From Opisthocomus hoazin (Eukaryota; Chordata; Aves; Opisthocomiformes; Opisthocomidae): a stretch of 64,000 nt of DNA. Of the stretch, positions 1-11,656 are shown piece by piece (positions within the stretch are counted from its first letter, which is position 1; every line of letters begins with the position of its first letter). The notes under the pieces are model-generated. The model was not told the origin of the DNA. It did not search any database and saw nothing but the letters and a program-made list of their open reading frames with translations. The DNA lies in the NCBI RefSeq assembly GCF_030867145.1, contig NC_134433.1:15659896-15723895 (forward strand), written 5' to 3'. The translations under genes and the position numbers were made by a program.

Positions 1-2600
1 GCAGCCCCTCACATTTCCAGGCTCCCCGCAAGCCCGCAGCTGCTCAGCCCTGCGGGGTGTGGGCAGGAGGACGGCGGCTTTGCCACACGCCTGAGACAGT
101 GCTGGCATCGCAGCCGGCTCCTGCTGCGAGCGCCCTGAGACGCGGGCAGGGACGCCGGCACCCGCCCCACTGCCCCAGCCGCAGCCGGCAGCATCCTCGC
201 TGCCGGGGTCCGAGGGAGCACAGCAGCCTTCTCTCTCGCGTGCGTAATGGACTCCTCTCCAAAACGCTGGCTCTCTGGAGTAGAGCTGCTCCGGCTCGAG
301 CAGAGGCAGCGCTGCCTGGCGCCAGCCATTCCGGACCCCAGGGACGCGGCGTGGGGCTGCGGGCGCTCGCCTGCGTTCCTGGCTGACCCCCAAAATCCGC
401 CCCGTTCCCCCGCCGCTGCCGGCAGCAAGCAGAGCCGGGGCAGACGGGCGAGCAGCGTGGCCCGCAGCAGGGTCTGCTCGTCGGACTGACCGCCCAGCCG
501 TCCCAGCCACCCCGCTCATCGTCCCGGCCGTCCCGCGATGCCGGTGCGGGGGGCTGCTCGGTGCGGGCTGCACACAGCAGTCTGCTGCCAGCCTGGCGGA
601 GTTTGCAGAGCGAGCCCAGCCCGGCACATGCAAATGTCCGGATAAGTTGCTGCCTGCAAACAGGAACCGCGTTATGGAAAGCAGCACGGCCCTGCCCCAG
701 CCGCCCCGAGGAGCGCTCCGAGAGCTGCTGGGGAGCGGTGGGAGCCCAGCGCAGCGGCGAGGACGGAGGTGCGGGTGCCCCGGTCTGCGGGAGCAGGGCA
801 GGGACGCTGCCACCTGCTCCCAGAGGGACCAGGGGCCGTGGCAGCAGCCGCCGGCAGCACGCGCTCTCCATTAACGCTTCCCAGCCGTCCTCGAGGGAGG
901 TGCGGCATTAAAAATCCCATTTGGGTTGGTCGTTTGGCCTCCAGCCGGCTCGCCTCCGCTCCCCAGAGCCTCCCTCTCCGCGGCGCTGTGCAAAGCCCCC
1001 CCGCCAGCCATCGTCCCGGAGCACCGAGACCTGCCAGGCTCTACCGCAGCTCTCCCTTCGCCGACCCTCGCTCCGGAGCTCAGCGTGAAGGGTCCTTCGT
1101 CATTTTAAGGCCGTGCACGGGGAAACCGAGTCCTTTCGCTGGCCCTCCCTGCACCGGGGAGGGAGCACGGAGCAGCCGCCAGCCCCTCGCTCTCAGCCCG
1201 GCTGCGCCGGAGATGGTGACGGATGAGCCGCCCGGCAGCGGGGAGGGCGAGGAGGCTCTGCCCTGCTCAGAGCTGGTCGGGGGACGGGCATGGCTCCCAC
1301 TCGCCCGTTTCCCAGCAGGGAGCTGCTTCACCGACGCGCTGGGGACTCGTGCTGTTTCTGGTCTGGCTGGAGAAATGGAAGCAGGGGGTGCTGGCCCCGT
1401 CTGTGGGGTGCTGCGGGTCGCGGCACCAGCTCTGCCCCTTCCCGCTCGCCCCGCGGCACGGCTGCGGCTACGGGGCGAGCGGGACCAGCGCAGAGCGGGC
1501 TTCGGGCACCGTGTAAAGAAACACAGACCTGTCCCTGTCTGGGAGGAGGCGAGCGTCTCAGCGGACGCTAAAGGAGATGGTGGAGCAAATTAATTACTTA
1601 AACTTTTTTTTTTTTTGAGTCATGACTTTCGTGCCAGCCTCAGATTCCGCTGGGCGTAACGTGATTTTGAGTGCTGTGTTGGCAGCAGTTGGTGGCATTA
1701 CGCTGCCGGCAGCGAGTGCCTTCCCCAGGCCTGCGTCTCTCTCCGGGGAGCAGGCAGGGAAGCCGTGATCCTCCCTCCCTGTTCCTGCACAACACCTCAA
1801 CTGGGTGGCTTAAACACGCCGCGGCGGAGGGGCTGCCTGGCCGGTCTCCAGCACAGATCCCAGTAAACCCCGTGCTCTGCTCTCTCCCCAGCGCAGCGTC
1901 GGACACGCTCCGTGCGACATCCCCGCTTCCGCAGCGGTGCCGGCCGGTGATTCGGGGCAGGACGCTGTCGCTGAGCGTAAGTACCCGAGTCCTTTGCGTT
2001 GTCAGTAACGGCTGTTTGGGAGCAGGGGTTTCCCCTGCTCGAAGGACTTCATCCCTTTGCAGACCCTTTCCTTGCTCTCCAGCCGGGTGATGGTGGGGGG
2101 GGTGTCCGCAGGGGAAGCCGAGCGCTCACAGCTGCAGCAAAAATCTTGTTGGGGCACGAACTCTTGCAGCGCCGGCGCTTTGGGCCCGTGGTTGCAGGAG
2201 CTGCTCAAGCAGCTGCCAGCAGGGAGCAAGCCACAGAGGAGACCGCGTTACGCTCGTGAAGTTACCGTACCGCAAAGCCGTGCCAAAAATCCGCTGGCAG
2301 CACTACCGGCCGCTGCCGAGACCTGCCGGTGTTTCCCGGAGCGCGGGATGCAGACGGGTGCTGCCCTGCCGTGTCAGGGCCGGGGAAGCCGCAGATGGGG
2401 TCTCTCAGAGGACCCCCCGCCTCGCAGAGGGAACTGCTGGAGGGGCAGACGCCCTCCCACCCGAGGCGCCGAGCATCCCCTGGGTCCCCTCCGTGCGAAG
2501 CCTGGTGACTCTTCGGTCGGCTCGGGGCAGAGCAGGGAGTCCCCAGCCCGCGCTGACCGGAGCCTCAGCTGGAGACTGCGTAGCTAAAAGGGATTTGCCA
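1..2600. promoter_or_regulatory. CpG-rich region upstream of DUSP14 (probable promoter and 5' non-coding exons)
   Basis: This stretch is very GC-rich and dense in CpG, as in vertebrate CpG-island promoters, and I see no conserved coding sequence in it. Long open frames occur on both strands, which is expected when GC content makes stop codons rare. A good plus-strand splice donor (GAGC/GTAAGTA) lies near 1976-1982, so a non-coding DUSP14 exon could end there and join the acceptor at 3440-3441. The exact start of transcription cannot be read from the sequence. The flanking gene on this side in other amniotes is TADA2A, but none of its exons were recognised. Confidence 0.5.
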
Positions 2601-3441
2601 GTTATTAATGCTCCGGGGCTCATCCCCTTGCTCGTGGCTTCTCCACTGGCTTCGCGGAAGTCCTGAAGGAGCAGGGCAAATAAAAGCAGGGTCCTTGGTG
2701 GGGGCCACAGCAGAGGCAGCCGGGGCTCACGCGGGCCCTTGCGGAGCGTGCCTTTCTCCAGAGCGCCAGGCTGACATTCAGGCAGCAGGAAAGGAGCCTG
2801 CCTTGTCCCGGCCTCTCGCCTGGGCTTTACTCGCAGCTTCTGACATAACCAGGTCACTCTTTCCACACTTCCCCAGCCTAGATGCGAGCTGATGACTGAT
2901 CTGGATGGACGTGACTCACCGCCTTTTCTAATGAGCGGCTTTCCTCTGTTTATGTACCTTGGTGGGGCCTTTCGTACACCTAAAAAAGAGGGGTGGCATC
3001 GGGGAGAGGGCAGGGCACCCCAGATCGCTGGCGTCTGCATCCAGCCCCAGCGAGCTGCTTCTCGCCAGCCCCGGGACTCTGGCCAGCTGCGAAGCTGCTG
3101 CCATGGAGCGCAGAAAAGGCGTAGCTAATCTTCCACGCGCTAATCCGGGCGAAACGCAGTCCGGGCCCACAGGTAGGCTGCCTAAACCCTCGGCCAGTAA
3201 TTGGGAGCTAATTAGCCTGGGAGATTTTTCTTTTTTTTTTGTTCGTGTCGGTCCAGGCGGTGCCTGGGGGCCGCGCGGTAACGAGCGCTGTGCAAACCCA
3301 GACCCACCTTACCCCGCGGAGGTTTGCCAGCGGGAGGTTGTCCGGGCCACGGCCGGGTGAGCTGGGTTTGCCCGTTCTCTCGCGCAGACGTGGTCTCACC
3401 GGCCAGCGGCCCCGCTCACGTGGCGTTGTTGTGTTTTGCAG
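2601..3441 (+). other. DNA between the CpG island and the last DUSP14 exon
   Basis: Mostly intron-like or 5' UTR sequence. Candidate donors are at about 3171 (CACAG/GTAGGC) and 3355 (CCGG/GTGAGC). The stretch ends in a clear acceptor, a T/G-rich tract followed by TTTTGCAG, at 3440-3441. Nothing else recognisable is present. Confidence 0.4.
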
Positions 3442-3559
3442 TGACGAAGCGGAAGAGGCTCTCGCTGTCCTAGCACCACCGGGCCAGACAACCCTTCCCT
3501 CGGCTGAAGATCCCGTTGGATCTCTTCCCATAATGGAAGCGTGAGTGCCAAGATCCTCC
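3442..3559 (+). other. DUSP14: DUSP14 5' UTR part of the coding exon
   Basis: This lies between the acceptor at 3440-3441 and the start codon. It holds an upstream ATG at 3532, reading ATGGAAGCG and then a stop, so it would encode only a three-residue upstream reading frame (MEA). Confidence 0.6.
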
Positions 3560-4156
3560 ATGACCTCCAGAAGCCACAACTCCTTACCGAGAACTCTGAT
3601 GGCTCCACGAATGCTTTCCGAAGGCGCCCTGGGGGGCATCGCCCAAATCACCCCCTCGCTGTACCTGAGCCGGGGCAGCGTCGCCTCCAACCGGCACCTG
3701 CTCCTCTCCCGGGGAATCACCTGCATCATCAACGCCACCATCGAGATCCCCAACTTTAACTGGCCCCAGTTTGAATACGTGAAAGTGCCTTTGGCTGACA
3801 TGCCCAACGCCCCCATCTCCCTGTACTTCGACAGCGTCGCCGACAAGATAAACAGCGTGGCGCGGAAGCACGGGGCCACCTTAGTCCACTGTGCCGCCGG
3901 CGTGAGCCGCTCGGCCACCCTCTGCATCGCCTACCTGATGAAGTATCACAAGGTGTCCCTCTTCGAGGCATACAACTGGGTCAAATCGCGACGCCCCGTT
4001 ATACGCCCCAACGTGGGCTTCTGGAGGCAACTGATAGACTACGAGAGGAAGCTCTTTGGGAAGACGACGGTTAAAATGGTACAGACACCGTATGGCATCA
4101 TCCCAGACGTTTATGAGAGAGAGAGGAGACCCCTGATGCCTTACTGGGGAATTTAA
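3560..4156 (+). CDS. DUSP14: Dual specificity protein phosphatase 14 (MKP-6)
   Basis: This small atypical dual-specificity phosphatase removes phosphate from Thr and Tyr of MAP kinases, and is known to bind CD28 and to act on TAB1 in mammals. The intact frame encodes 198 residues, the same length as the human protein. The P-loop signature HCAAGVSRS is at residues 110-118, with catalytic Cys111 and Arg117; the general acid Asp80 sits in the PLADMP motif. The C-terminus ends in MPYWGI, as in mammals. The ATG at 3560 was chosen because its peptide (MTSRSHNSLPRTLM) aligns with the mammalian start; there is no in-frame ATG between it and the acceptor at 3441. The whole coding region lies in one exon, as is usual for this gene. 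There is no signal peptide, membrane segment or added kinase-binding domain. It converges with SYNRG. Identification is essentially certain. Confidence 0.97.
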   Translation: MTSRSHNSLPRTLMAPRMLSEGALGGIAQITPSLYLSRGSVASNRHLLLSRGITCIINATIEIPNFNWPQFEYVKVPLADMPNAPISLYFDSVADKINSVARKHGATLVHCAAGVSRSATLCIAYLMKYHKVSLFEAYNWVKSRRPVIRPNVGFWRQLIDYERKLFGKTTVKMVQTPYGIIPDVYERERRPLMPYWGI

Positions 4157-4850
4157 TGGGACTGCAGACGGGAAGCGCAACAGAAGGGACGCGCTGTTCT
4201 GAGTCGACCAGACTGGAGACATTCCCTTCTCCTTCTACAGCCAACTTGGGTTCTTTACCATACAGCAGAACCTCTACTTCTCACCCCACCAACCTGCAAG
4301 GCCAACGATTCCCGTCAAAGCATCTCTCTACAGGGATTCCCCCATCCGCATTTCTCTGATTTAGCAGAACGAGGTCTCCTTCTAAGTTTACTCCTTTCAT
4401 CAAGCCCCCCTCCCTTTTTCAGTCAGTTTATTAGCATCCTACGAGGAAAGGCCGAAAAGGCACTTGGCAGAGTTAATGAACAAAGTGCGCTTTGCGATGC
4501 GGTAGCCTGGATTTTTCGTTCATAGCTTGTTTGCTTCCTCGCAAAATCCTGTAGTGGCGAGGGAGCGGCGCTAGCACAGCGCGAGCGGGGCCCGGCTCTG
4601 CGGCAGCGGTTTCGCCAAGAGCCAGGAAGGCAGGCGCGCAGGGCTGCGGTGCTAGTGCTGGTGTTTTCTTTAACATCCGTAGTGACTCTCAGTATATAGT
4701 GTTTGAGATCGTTAGTCAGCTCTTAATCTGTATTAAAAGTCAAAAAAAAAAAAAAAAAAAAGTGAAGTCAGTCCATGTCGGCCACAAGTGAAATAAAATC
4801 TGAATTATTCAAATCAAATAAATACAAGATCCTTTTTCACTCATTCCGTG
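4157..4850 (+). other. DUSP14: DUSP14 3' UTR
   Basis: Untranslated sequence after the TAA stop. It contains a run of 20 A at 4742-4761, just before two canonical poly(A) signals. The end is set by those signals; a longer form could use the AATAAA at 5530. Confidence 0.65.
4792..4822 (+). terminator. DUSP14 poly(A) signals (two AATAAA)
   Basis: AATAAA occurs at 4792-4797 and again at 4817-4822, about 0.65 kb after the DUSP14 stop codon. They are the first canonical signals after that stop. Confidence 0.65.
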
Positions 4851-7733
4851 CCAGGGCAGTAGTCCTGGAATACGCTTACACTACTGAAAAACGCTGTTTT
4901 TTGTGGGTGGAAAGTCAACAGTGATCTTGTCCAAACGTGGCTCCAGACAGAAGCGAGAGGTTAACCCTCCACGCACTGGACAGCCAAAGAAATTGGGAAA
5001 CTGTGTGTGCGTGGCCACCTTCGAAGGGGCCGAGCCGTGTTTTCTAATATTCAATCAACCAGTAAATTGGAAGTAGGTAAATCCGCCCGATTACTTAGCT
5101 CTAAGGATGGTCGTGATCTGCCTTAGCCCATTTCTAAATCACTTCATTACGTCCTCAAGGTTATGTTGCATTCTAGAATTACTCTGCGCAAAACAGCGAT
5201 CTGTTCAACCTCCCGGCCGAGGATGGCTCTGCGGAGAAGGCTCTGCCTTGTGCCGTGCATGACGAGGACGATTCCAACCCGAGACGAGGGAGAAGCCGTC
5301 CCGTGGCGCGGGCGCTGCCTCCCCGGCGTCGCTCCCCTCCCTGCCGACGGGAAGGGACTGGTTCCGCTGAGGTGTGACTGGACCACGGGAGAGCAAGGCG
5401 AGGCCGTTCCTCGACGAGACGTTTGTGTCCCCTGTTGCATCTCTGAAGGAGGAGCACGCAGATTGCTGGATGCCGAGATAGCTATCTGATTTAAATGAGA
5501 TTCTATACTTGTAAAAAAAAGAACAAATCAATAAAGATTAAAGAAGAACACGTGTTGGTTTTGTGTTCAGACCTGCGCTAACGTATCTCAGGTAACAGCG
5601 AGAACATGGTGTGATGCTGAGCAGTGGCTTGAAACAAATCTGGACCCGAGCCTGGAGGAAAATCCTGTGATCGGTTCTGATCTGTTCCTGCCACTTGGCT
5701 GCTCCGTTTGCGGCCCAGCAACTCCTGGGCCTCCTCACAAAAGCCAGGCAATTCATTTGGCTATTTTGAAAATTTTATCTCCCGAAGTCCCAGCTGAAGA
5801 GCTGAGGTTTTCAGGAGCAGCAGGCATGGCCAAAGGTCTTCTCCGCCCCGAACCACGCTGTGCGAGGGCTGCAGCACACGCGGGGTTCTGGTTTCCCCAG
5901 ACTGAAAGCCACTAGACCCAAATCCAGTTATCACCGACCCAAAGCCGCGCAAGTGGCCTCAACGTCGTCTGGATCAGGAGTAAAACCAGACCTGGTGGGA
6001 ATAAAAGTCCAGATCAGAGCGCGCTTGGCACGGAGCTTCCATCAGCTCTGGCCCAGAAGTCAGGTGTCAAATTTACCGCAGACACAAGAGTTCTACCAGA
6101 CCGGGCAAACGGCCCTCGCGGGAAGCTCCTCGCCGGGGAAGGCGAGGGTGCTCGGTGATTGCCGGGCTCCGGGCCCAGCAGGGTCGGCCAGGACCGCTGC
6201 AGGAGCTCACAGGCTTTCAGCAGCCCCCAGGCCACTCCTGGGGGGGTTTGGTGGCCCGTGAGAGCCCTCCGCACCCCACGGGCAGGGACGTGGCCATGGG
6301 TTCAGCAAAGTGCAGCGGTGCCAAACCTGCGCGAGACAGCACGGTGAGGGGTCCCTGCAGCCCCCTCGGCACGGCGAGGGCACCCACAGCCCCAGGGACC
6401 GCTCCTCGGTGCCCGTTCCCCCTGCAAACCCTTCCTTTGGCCGCTACCCGGGAGGCACTCGGACAAAACCCCACAGAAAAGCCCCCAGACGCTTCGCCAC
6501 CAGTTTTTCCCCGACAACATCGACGCGCAGATGTCGGTGCCCTCCAGCAGCACAAGCCCGGAGCGCAGCCGGCGCTGGCGGGGGGTCGGCTCCTGCCCTT
6601 GCAGAGGAGCAAGGTTCCGGCCCTCTGAAATAAAAGCGAGTTTTGCCATCAGCTGCGCGCTTCAGGGCTGCGTCTGGCGTCAGGGACAGAAAGGCAGACA
6701 GAGGAGACGGGCCAGCCATTAAAAAACTCCACGCCACTCATCTCTCTGTTGTTATCACGAGCTAAACTGCAGCCAGGGGAATGGTAAGACAAGGAACTGC
6801 GGATTAAAAATCAAGACTAATCATTAGTCTGGAGGTATGCTGAAAGCACGACATTTCAAAGGGAAAAAAAAATACTAAAAAGTGAAATCTGCTTGCAAAA
6901 TTAAACTTTACCTAAAAAAACCAGACTATGCATAATTTAGCAGTATTTTCTATATAAAAACTGGAAGGTAAAAATTCTCCACTTTGAATTGTTCTATAGA
7001 CTTCATCTACACGCTGCCCTGGTACCCAGGGGAGGGGAAGATACCAGTGTTCAGCCAAGAAAGCATCAAGACTGCCTTTTAAACAGAAGAGAAAGTTAGA
7101 CCTATAAAAGCTGTAATCGCCTAATAAAGCACATTAGGAAATAAAGAATTCACCTGAAATACTCATTAGAGATTCTATGGCGGAGAAGTGCAGTGGTACT
7201 GATCCCTGTAGGTATTTCTTTGCCAAAGCTCCTCTTGTGTTCATTCCAACAAGAGATATTTTACATGAGCGGTTTCTCCCCTCCCAAAAGCCAGCTTTTC
7301 AGCATCCTCAGATCTACAGGAGCCCAAGACGAGAGCGCAGCAGTTTCGCTCCGGGTCGCTGTCAGCTCCCCAGCTGGATTTGAGGGGCAGATTGCTCTTC
7401 CTGCTCCCCACGGGCTCTTCCAAACGGTCGCTATCTTCCACTCTCGAAGAGTATTTTCGGTGTTATTCGGTGAGACATCTTGCACATACCAGCCGCAAAG
7501 AAGGTTTCTCTTACACAGCTTCGTGATGTTTGAGGCGCTGTTGGCCAACCCTTCAAGGCTTCTCCTGGCTCAGGGGAAGATTTCCCCGGCCCGGGTATTT
7601 CTGGACAGGCGCCCACGGGGTTGTTACTGGGGGGACAACCTTTGGGGACCAGCAAGCAGCAAGAGCAGCGTTCTCTTCAGGCTGCGCCCTGGAAGAAGCC
7701 ACTTCACGGGCCGGTCAGATACGAAACGAGCTC
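4851..7733. other. Spacer between convergent DUSP14 and SYNRG
   Basis: The left part (to about 5540) may be distal DUSP14 3' UTR. The rest alternates GC-rich blocks (about 5200-5450 and 6100-6700) with AT-rich sequence (about 6720-7180). Open frames exist on both strands in the GC-rich blocks, but none resemble a known protein. No RNA gene was seen. Confidence 0.5.
5530..5535 (+). terminator. Possible distal DUSP14 poly(A) signal
   Basis: A further AATAAA sits in an A-rich context about 1.4 kb past the stop codon. It may give a longer 3' UTR. Use cannot be judged without RNA. Confidence 0.35.
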
Positions 7734-7739
7734 TTTATT
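7734..7739 (-). terminator. Candidate distal SYNRG poly(A) signal
   Basis: TTTATT on the plus strand is AATAAA in the SYNRG sense. It is followed on the plus strand by GAAAA, the same context as the signal at 8089-8094. Confidence 0.4.
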
Positions 7740-8088
7740 GAAAACAAGGTTTGCATCTCAGCAAAGGGTTTACAAACCATTGCAAGAACGACGGGAGTAA
7801 GCAACGTACCAAAGTCAATTCGTAACACTTCTTCTCATTGGACTGACAGTACCAGCAGTGGCTCCAGCATCGCACAAACGGGAACAGCTCCACCTACGAA
7901 TCGCAGAACACTTCTAGAAGACAAACAGCATTCACATAGAGGGAAGAGTCACAACATAAAAGAAGTTTTCTGACCACTTTTCTTCATAACGTGATGACAT
8001 TCGTATTTTAATATTGAGAACAGGGATTAAACACAGGCCAAGAGAGCAAAAAAGTCCTTCAGAAGACGTCGTTTGTACAATAGCAGCT

Positions 8089-8094
8089 TTTATT
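8089..8094 (-). terminator. Candidate main SYNRG poly(A) signal
   Basis: AATAAA in the SYNRG sense, about 3.4 kb after the stop codon. From memory, mammalian SYNRG mRNAs also carry a 3' UTR of several kilobases, so this position is reasonable. Another AATAAA at 8710-8715 could give a shorter form. Confidence 0.5.
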
Positions 8095-11000
8095 GAAAAG
8101 GCAGGTTTTGTTTCAAGTGTAATTAGTCTGACATGTGGCTAAGTAGAAATCAGAGCATTCCTCGGGTTTTCATGAGCTGCTTCTCAACCTTAGGTCAAAC
8201 TTCACCATCCCTTCACGTACTGCACGAGTCTCACGACAGGAGCTGCTCAGAGCAAACCCCGGTGACGAGAAGCTGCTGCCAGCGAGGAGCAGCCAGCAGC
8301 ACGGTCACGCGCAGGACGTAACGATCCCCACGCCGCAACCAACCTGCACGCGGCCGCAGCCGACACGGGTCGGCAAGCCCGGGGGATGCCCAGCGCCGAG
8401 CACGGCAGCCGATGGGCAGGGGAAGGGGCTGGAGCGGTCGGTTCCCTCCCCAGCACTCACCGCCACGGGAAAGCTGCACACGCCAAGACAGCACAAAGCG
8501 TCAGGAACACAGCTGGGCAAAGTGATAAATACATTAAATAACCAAGCGAATAATCTCTTAAAATTCCAAATATACACAAATATATAGAAAAATCACTTTC
8601 CATAGGTAATCCCACGGCAGCTCCAGAGAACACATACATTAAATAAAAAAAGAAAACTCTGTTTCTCACTTTTTTCTAGCGAAAGATACATGCAGGAAAA
8701 GGAGCTACATTTATTAAATTCCACATGGCCAATGCGAAAGGCAGCGCGTCCCTTCGCCTGCGTGCAAAGGAAGCAGGGGAACGTGGTCTGTGACAACGCA
8801 CTGTAGAAAATGCGGTAACCTTGGATACCGACTGCAAGGACCCTGGGCTTTGGCTGGCGGCGTAAGATCTGAGAGGACGCCGAATGCAACAGTGAGTCAT
8901 GGCAGTGACTGGGACACGTCAGGGAGATGGTCCTCGTTGTGCAATGCCGGTATCGAGGGCATCTACACGCAAAACATTCGGTGCGCTCCCATGACGTAAA
9001 GGTGTTCGGTTCAGAACGCCTTCTGCTTGCCACGCAGGCGGGGGTATCGCCTGCTGCGTTCCCTGCTGTGGGGAGCAAGCAAGCAGCAGTGCCATACTTC
9101 AGTAAGCTCTGCTGCAATTAGAATTGTAAATGTCGATTCCTTATTTTTATGGACCAGGAGACACGCTGGATACATCTTTGAGAGGGAACTTACTTGCTTA
9201 ACAAGTACGTTAACAAGTACAAGAAAAACATCACTGAAAGATGCTTCAATGACAATATAGCTGGTACGGTATTTGAAATACTGGTCGCTTTAAGTTTCAC
9301 ATTGTGGCCTCTTATTTGTGGCGTTCTCTTTTAATTAGGAAAAAAAAAAAATCCTATCTAGCTAAGCGTTCGGGAGCCGTGGTGGAAACCCACGCTAACA
9401 GTCAACTCCCTTTTCCCAATATAGCATTTCACAAGCAGCAGCCTCCGCGTCAGCCAGATGCTCCAAGCCACTTGAGAGGTCCCCTCGCTAGCAGCCGGGC
9501 GAGGCGTGCGACGGAGTCAGGACAACGCTCAGGGGCTGCTGTAAGTCCGGGCGCACCAGCGGGCGCCGGCTCAGCGTGCGGAGCAGACCCCAGACATCAG
9601 GGGGAACACCCGCGCCGGCGATGGACACGGCAGCCCCGACTACGAGGGAAAACCAGAAGCGACGGTGCTGACTGCTGGGACTATTTCACACCTAATAAAC
9701 GCAACAGAGAGCAGGCAGTGAGAGCCTGCCCTGCTTTTGGTAATTACTGGGCAAGAGAAGGCAGGCAGCCACTGCCACGCTGCTGAAAATCGGCCGCTTG
9801 ATTAGCTTGAGCCTGCGACTGGAGGCACAGGTTGCTTGTTTCATGAATGAGCTAATTTCAGGCAGCAGGAAGATGTGTTTTAATTTGTGTAAATAAGGGG
9901 TCAGACACCTAGCACTCCTATTAGCCAAGATTCTTTCATTTGGTATAATTAATAGTTTCGTATAACTAAGCCTTTCTTTTTTTTTTTTTTCATACGAAGC
10001 ATCTTTTTCCTCATTGTAATTTCTGTTTCAGCAAATAACCACCGGTCAGTGTCAGCTACTTATAATGGAGGCAAGATTAGCTTGGAAAAGCTGTTGGCAT
10101 CTTTGGAGAGAAGGGAGATTTTCCAGAGATCCGAGAAACTTGAGCCAAAGAGTTAAGCAGCAAGCTGTACCCGACGGATGTACACCCCACCTCACTCACT
10201 GCCGGCTGAGTAAGCCTCTGTAGGGGGAAGGCTCATAAAATCACGTCGCAAAGCTCGCATTAGGTTTAGAATTCTGTAACTAGCACTAAAGCTGACGGCT
10301 CTGCCGTCTGGATATCGTATCTGCAGAGAGAACGGGGTAGTTTGGATGTATGGGTAGGGTTCTGTGTCAGCCAGTGCTACCAAGCTCCCTCGGTCCGGAC
10401 AGGCGGGCCCACCCTCCGCAACGGCACGGCGCGTGCGCAGCAGCCTGCTGCAGAAAACAGCCTGCTTCAGAAACCAGCAGCCTGCTCGAGAAGAGCGGCT
10501 TTCGGCGTGAAGGCACACCCACCTGTGGCAGGAGCCGAGGGCCATCTTGTGCTGCCAGCTCTGAGTCAGAGAAACACGTTACTACAGATAGCACTAGATT
10601 GCACAAGTTACACACAGTCGTCCCATCAAGAAAAGCATATTAACATACAAAAAAGGTGATCTCTACAGGGGAGCGGCACGCTGCCCGAGTGGAGACCAAT
10701 TTTCATCAGTGATGCAGCCACACAACTACCAAAGGGTCAGGTGAAACCCAACAAATCATACCTGCAGCTCAGGACAAGTCCAAGGAAGGAGTTTGTCTAG
10801 GATTTACAAGACTACAAGCTTTAAAATCCAGCTGCCTGCACTCCAGCTATGATAGGGGAAATCTCCATAGCTTTTCTGCGTCCTGATCCCCCAGCTAGGC
10901 CTCTGAATACAGTATAATTTACACCACAGAACAGTGGAAGTACAAACACACAACGGTTCTCCACAGTCTCATTCCTTCGAAGTCAAGAATTCATTTTGCC

Positions 11001-11524
11001 TTGAAAGTCACCGTGACTTGTGGATTGCATGCATTCTAACAGTATAGCAGCCATTATTTAAAGGAAAGCATCATGGTCCACATACCAAAAACATTAAAGA
11101 AAAGATTTGTTTGCAAATACGTACTTCAAGTATTTAAGTGCTCACTTCCATGCAAATCAGTCTAGCGTTTCAGTTTTTCTTGGAAGCTGGGTACTGGCCT
11201 CTCTCAGAGGTTCAGGGACTTCGTTAGCAGAGCGGTTCGCTACCAAGACTAACCCGCTTTTCTCTTGAGAAAGACTGAAATGCCACATTTTTTGCCACAC
11301 TACACTTTTTTCTGGTTATTTCTGAAACCCCAGCCATTGCAAGTGAAATTCTTCATGAGCAGTTTGTCGGTGACAGTGGCTTTAACCCGTTACGATACAA
11401 AAATCAGACCGAACCGTTTCAAACACTAACCACACCTCAAGCCTCCCCCCCTACCCTATCACACAATTTACCCCAAGTGTCCTGCGTTATTAGACCCGGT
11501 GCTCCATCTGCAGCGCCGCTGCTT
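8095..11524 (-). other. SYNRG: SYNRG 3' UTR (probable)
   Basis: Sequence between the SYNRG stop and the candidate poly(A) signal. I see no splice-flanked coding block here. AATAAA in sense orientation also occurs at 8710-8715. The AT-rich segment at about 9780-9990 contains homeodomain-like TAATTA/ATTAG words. The limits are inferred, not observed. Confidence 0.5.
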
Positions 11525-11656
11525 TCAGAGCAGGTCTGGCAAAATGAGACCCGGAGGCTTGGGCTCCACACAGTTGATCCAGAAATTTGCGCAGCTTGCA
11601 TGGTATTGGTGCCCTCCGTACGCCAGCTTGAAGTTATCCGTTTCCGAATTGAAGGC
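11525..11656 (-). CDS. SYNRG: SYNRG coding exon 23 (last)
   Basis: Residues 1371-1413 plus TGA stop (AFNSETDNFKLAYGGHQYH... ending LPDLL). The C-terminus is nearly identical to mammals, so the stop is secure. Confidence 0.97.
   Translation of the reverse strand, partial: AFNSETDNFKLAYGGHQYHASCANFWINCVEPKPPGLILPDLL

Noticed and set aside
1-1600. Overlapping open frames in the left CpG-rich region
   Set aside because: Same compositional effect; no conserved motif, no supporting splice pattern.
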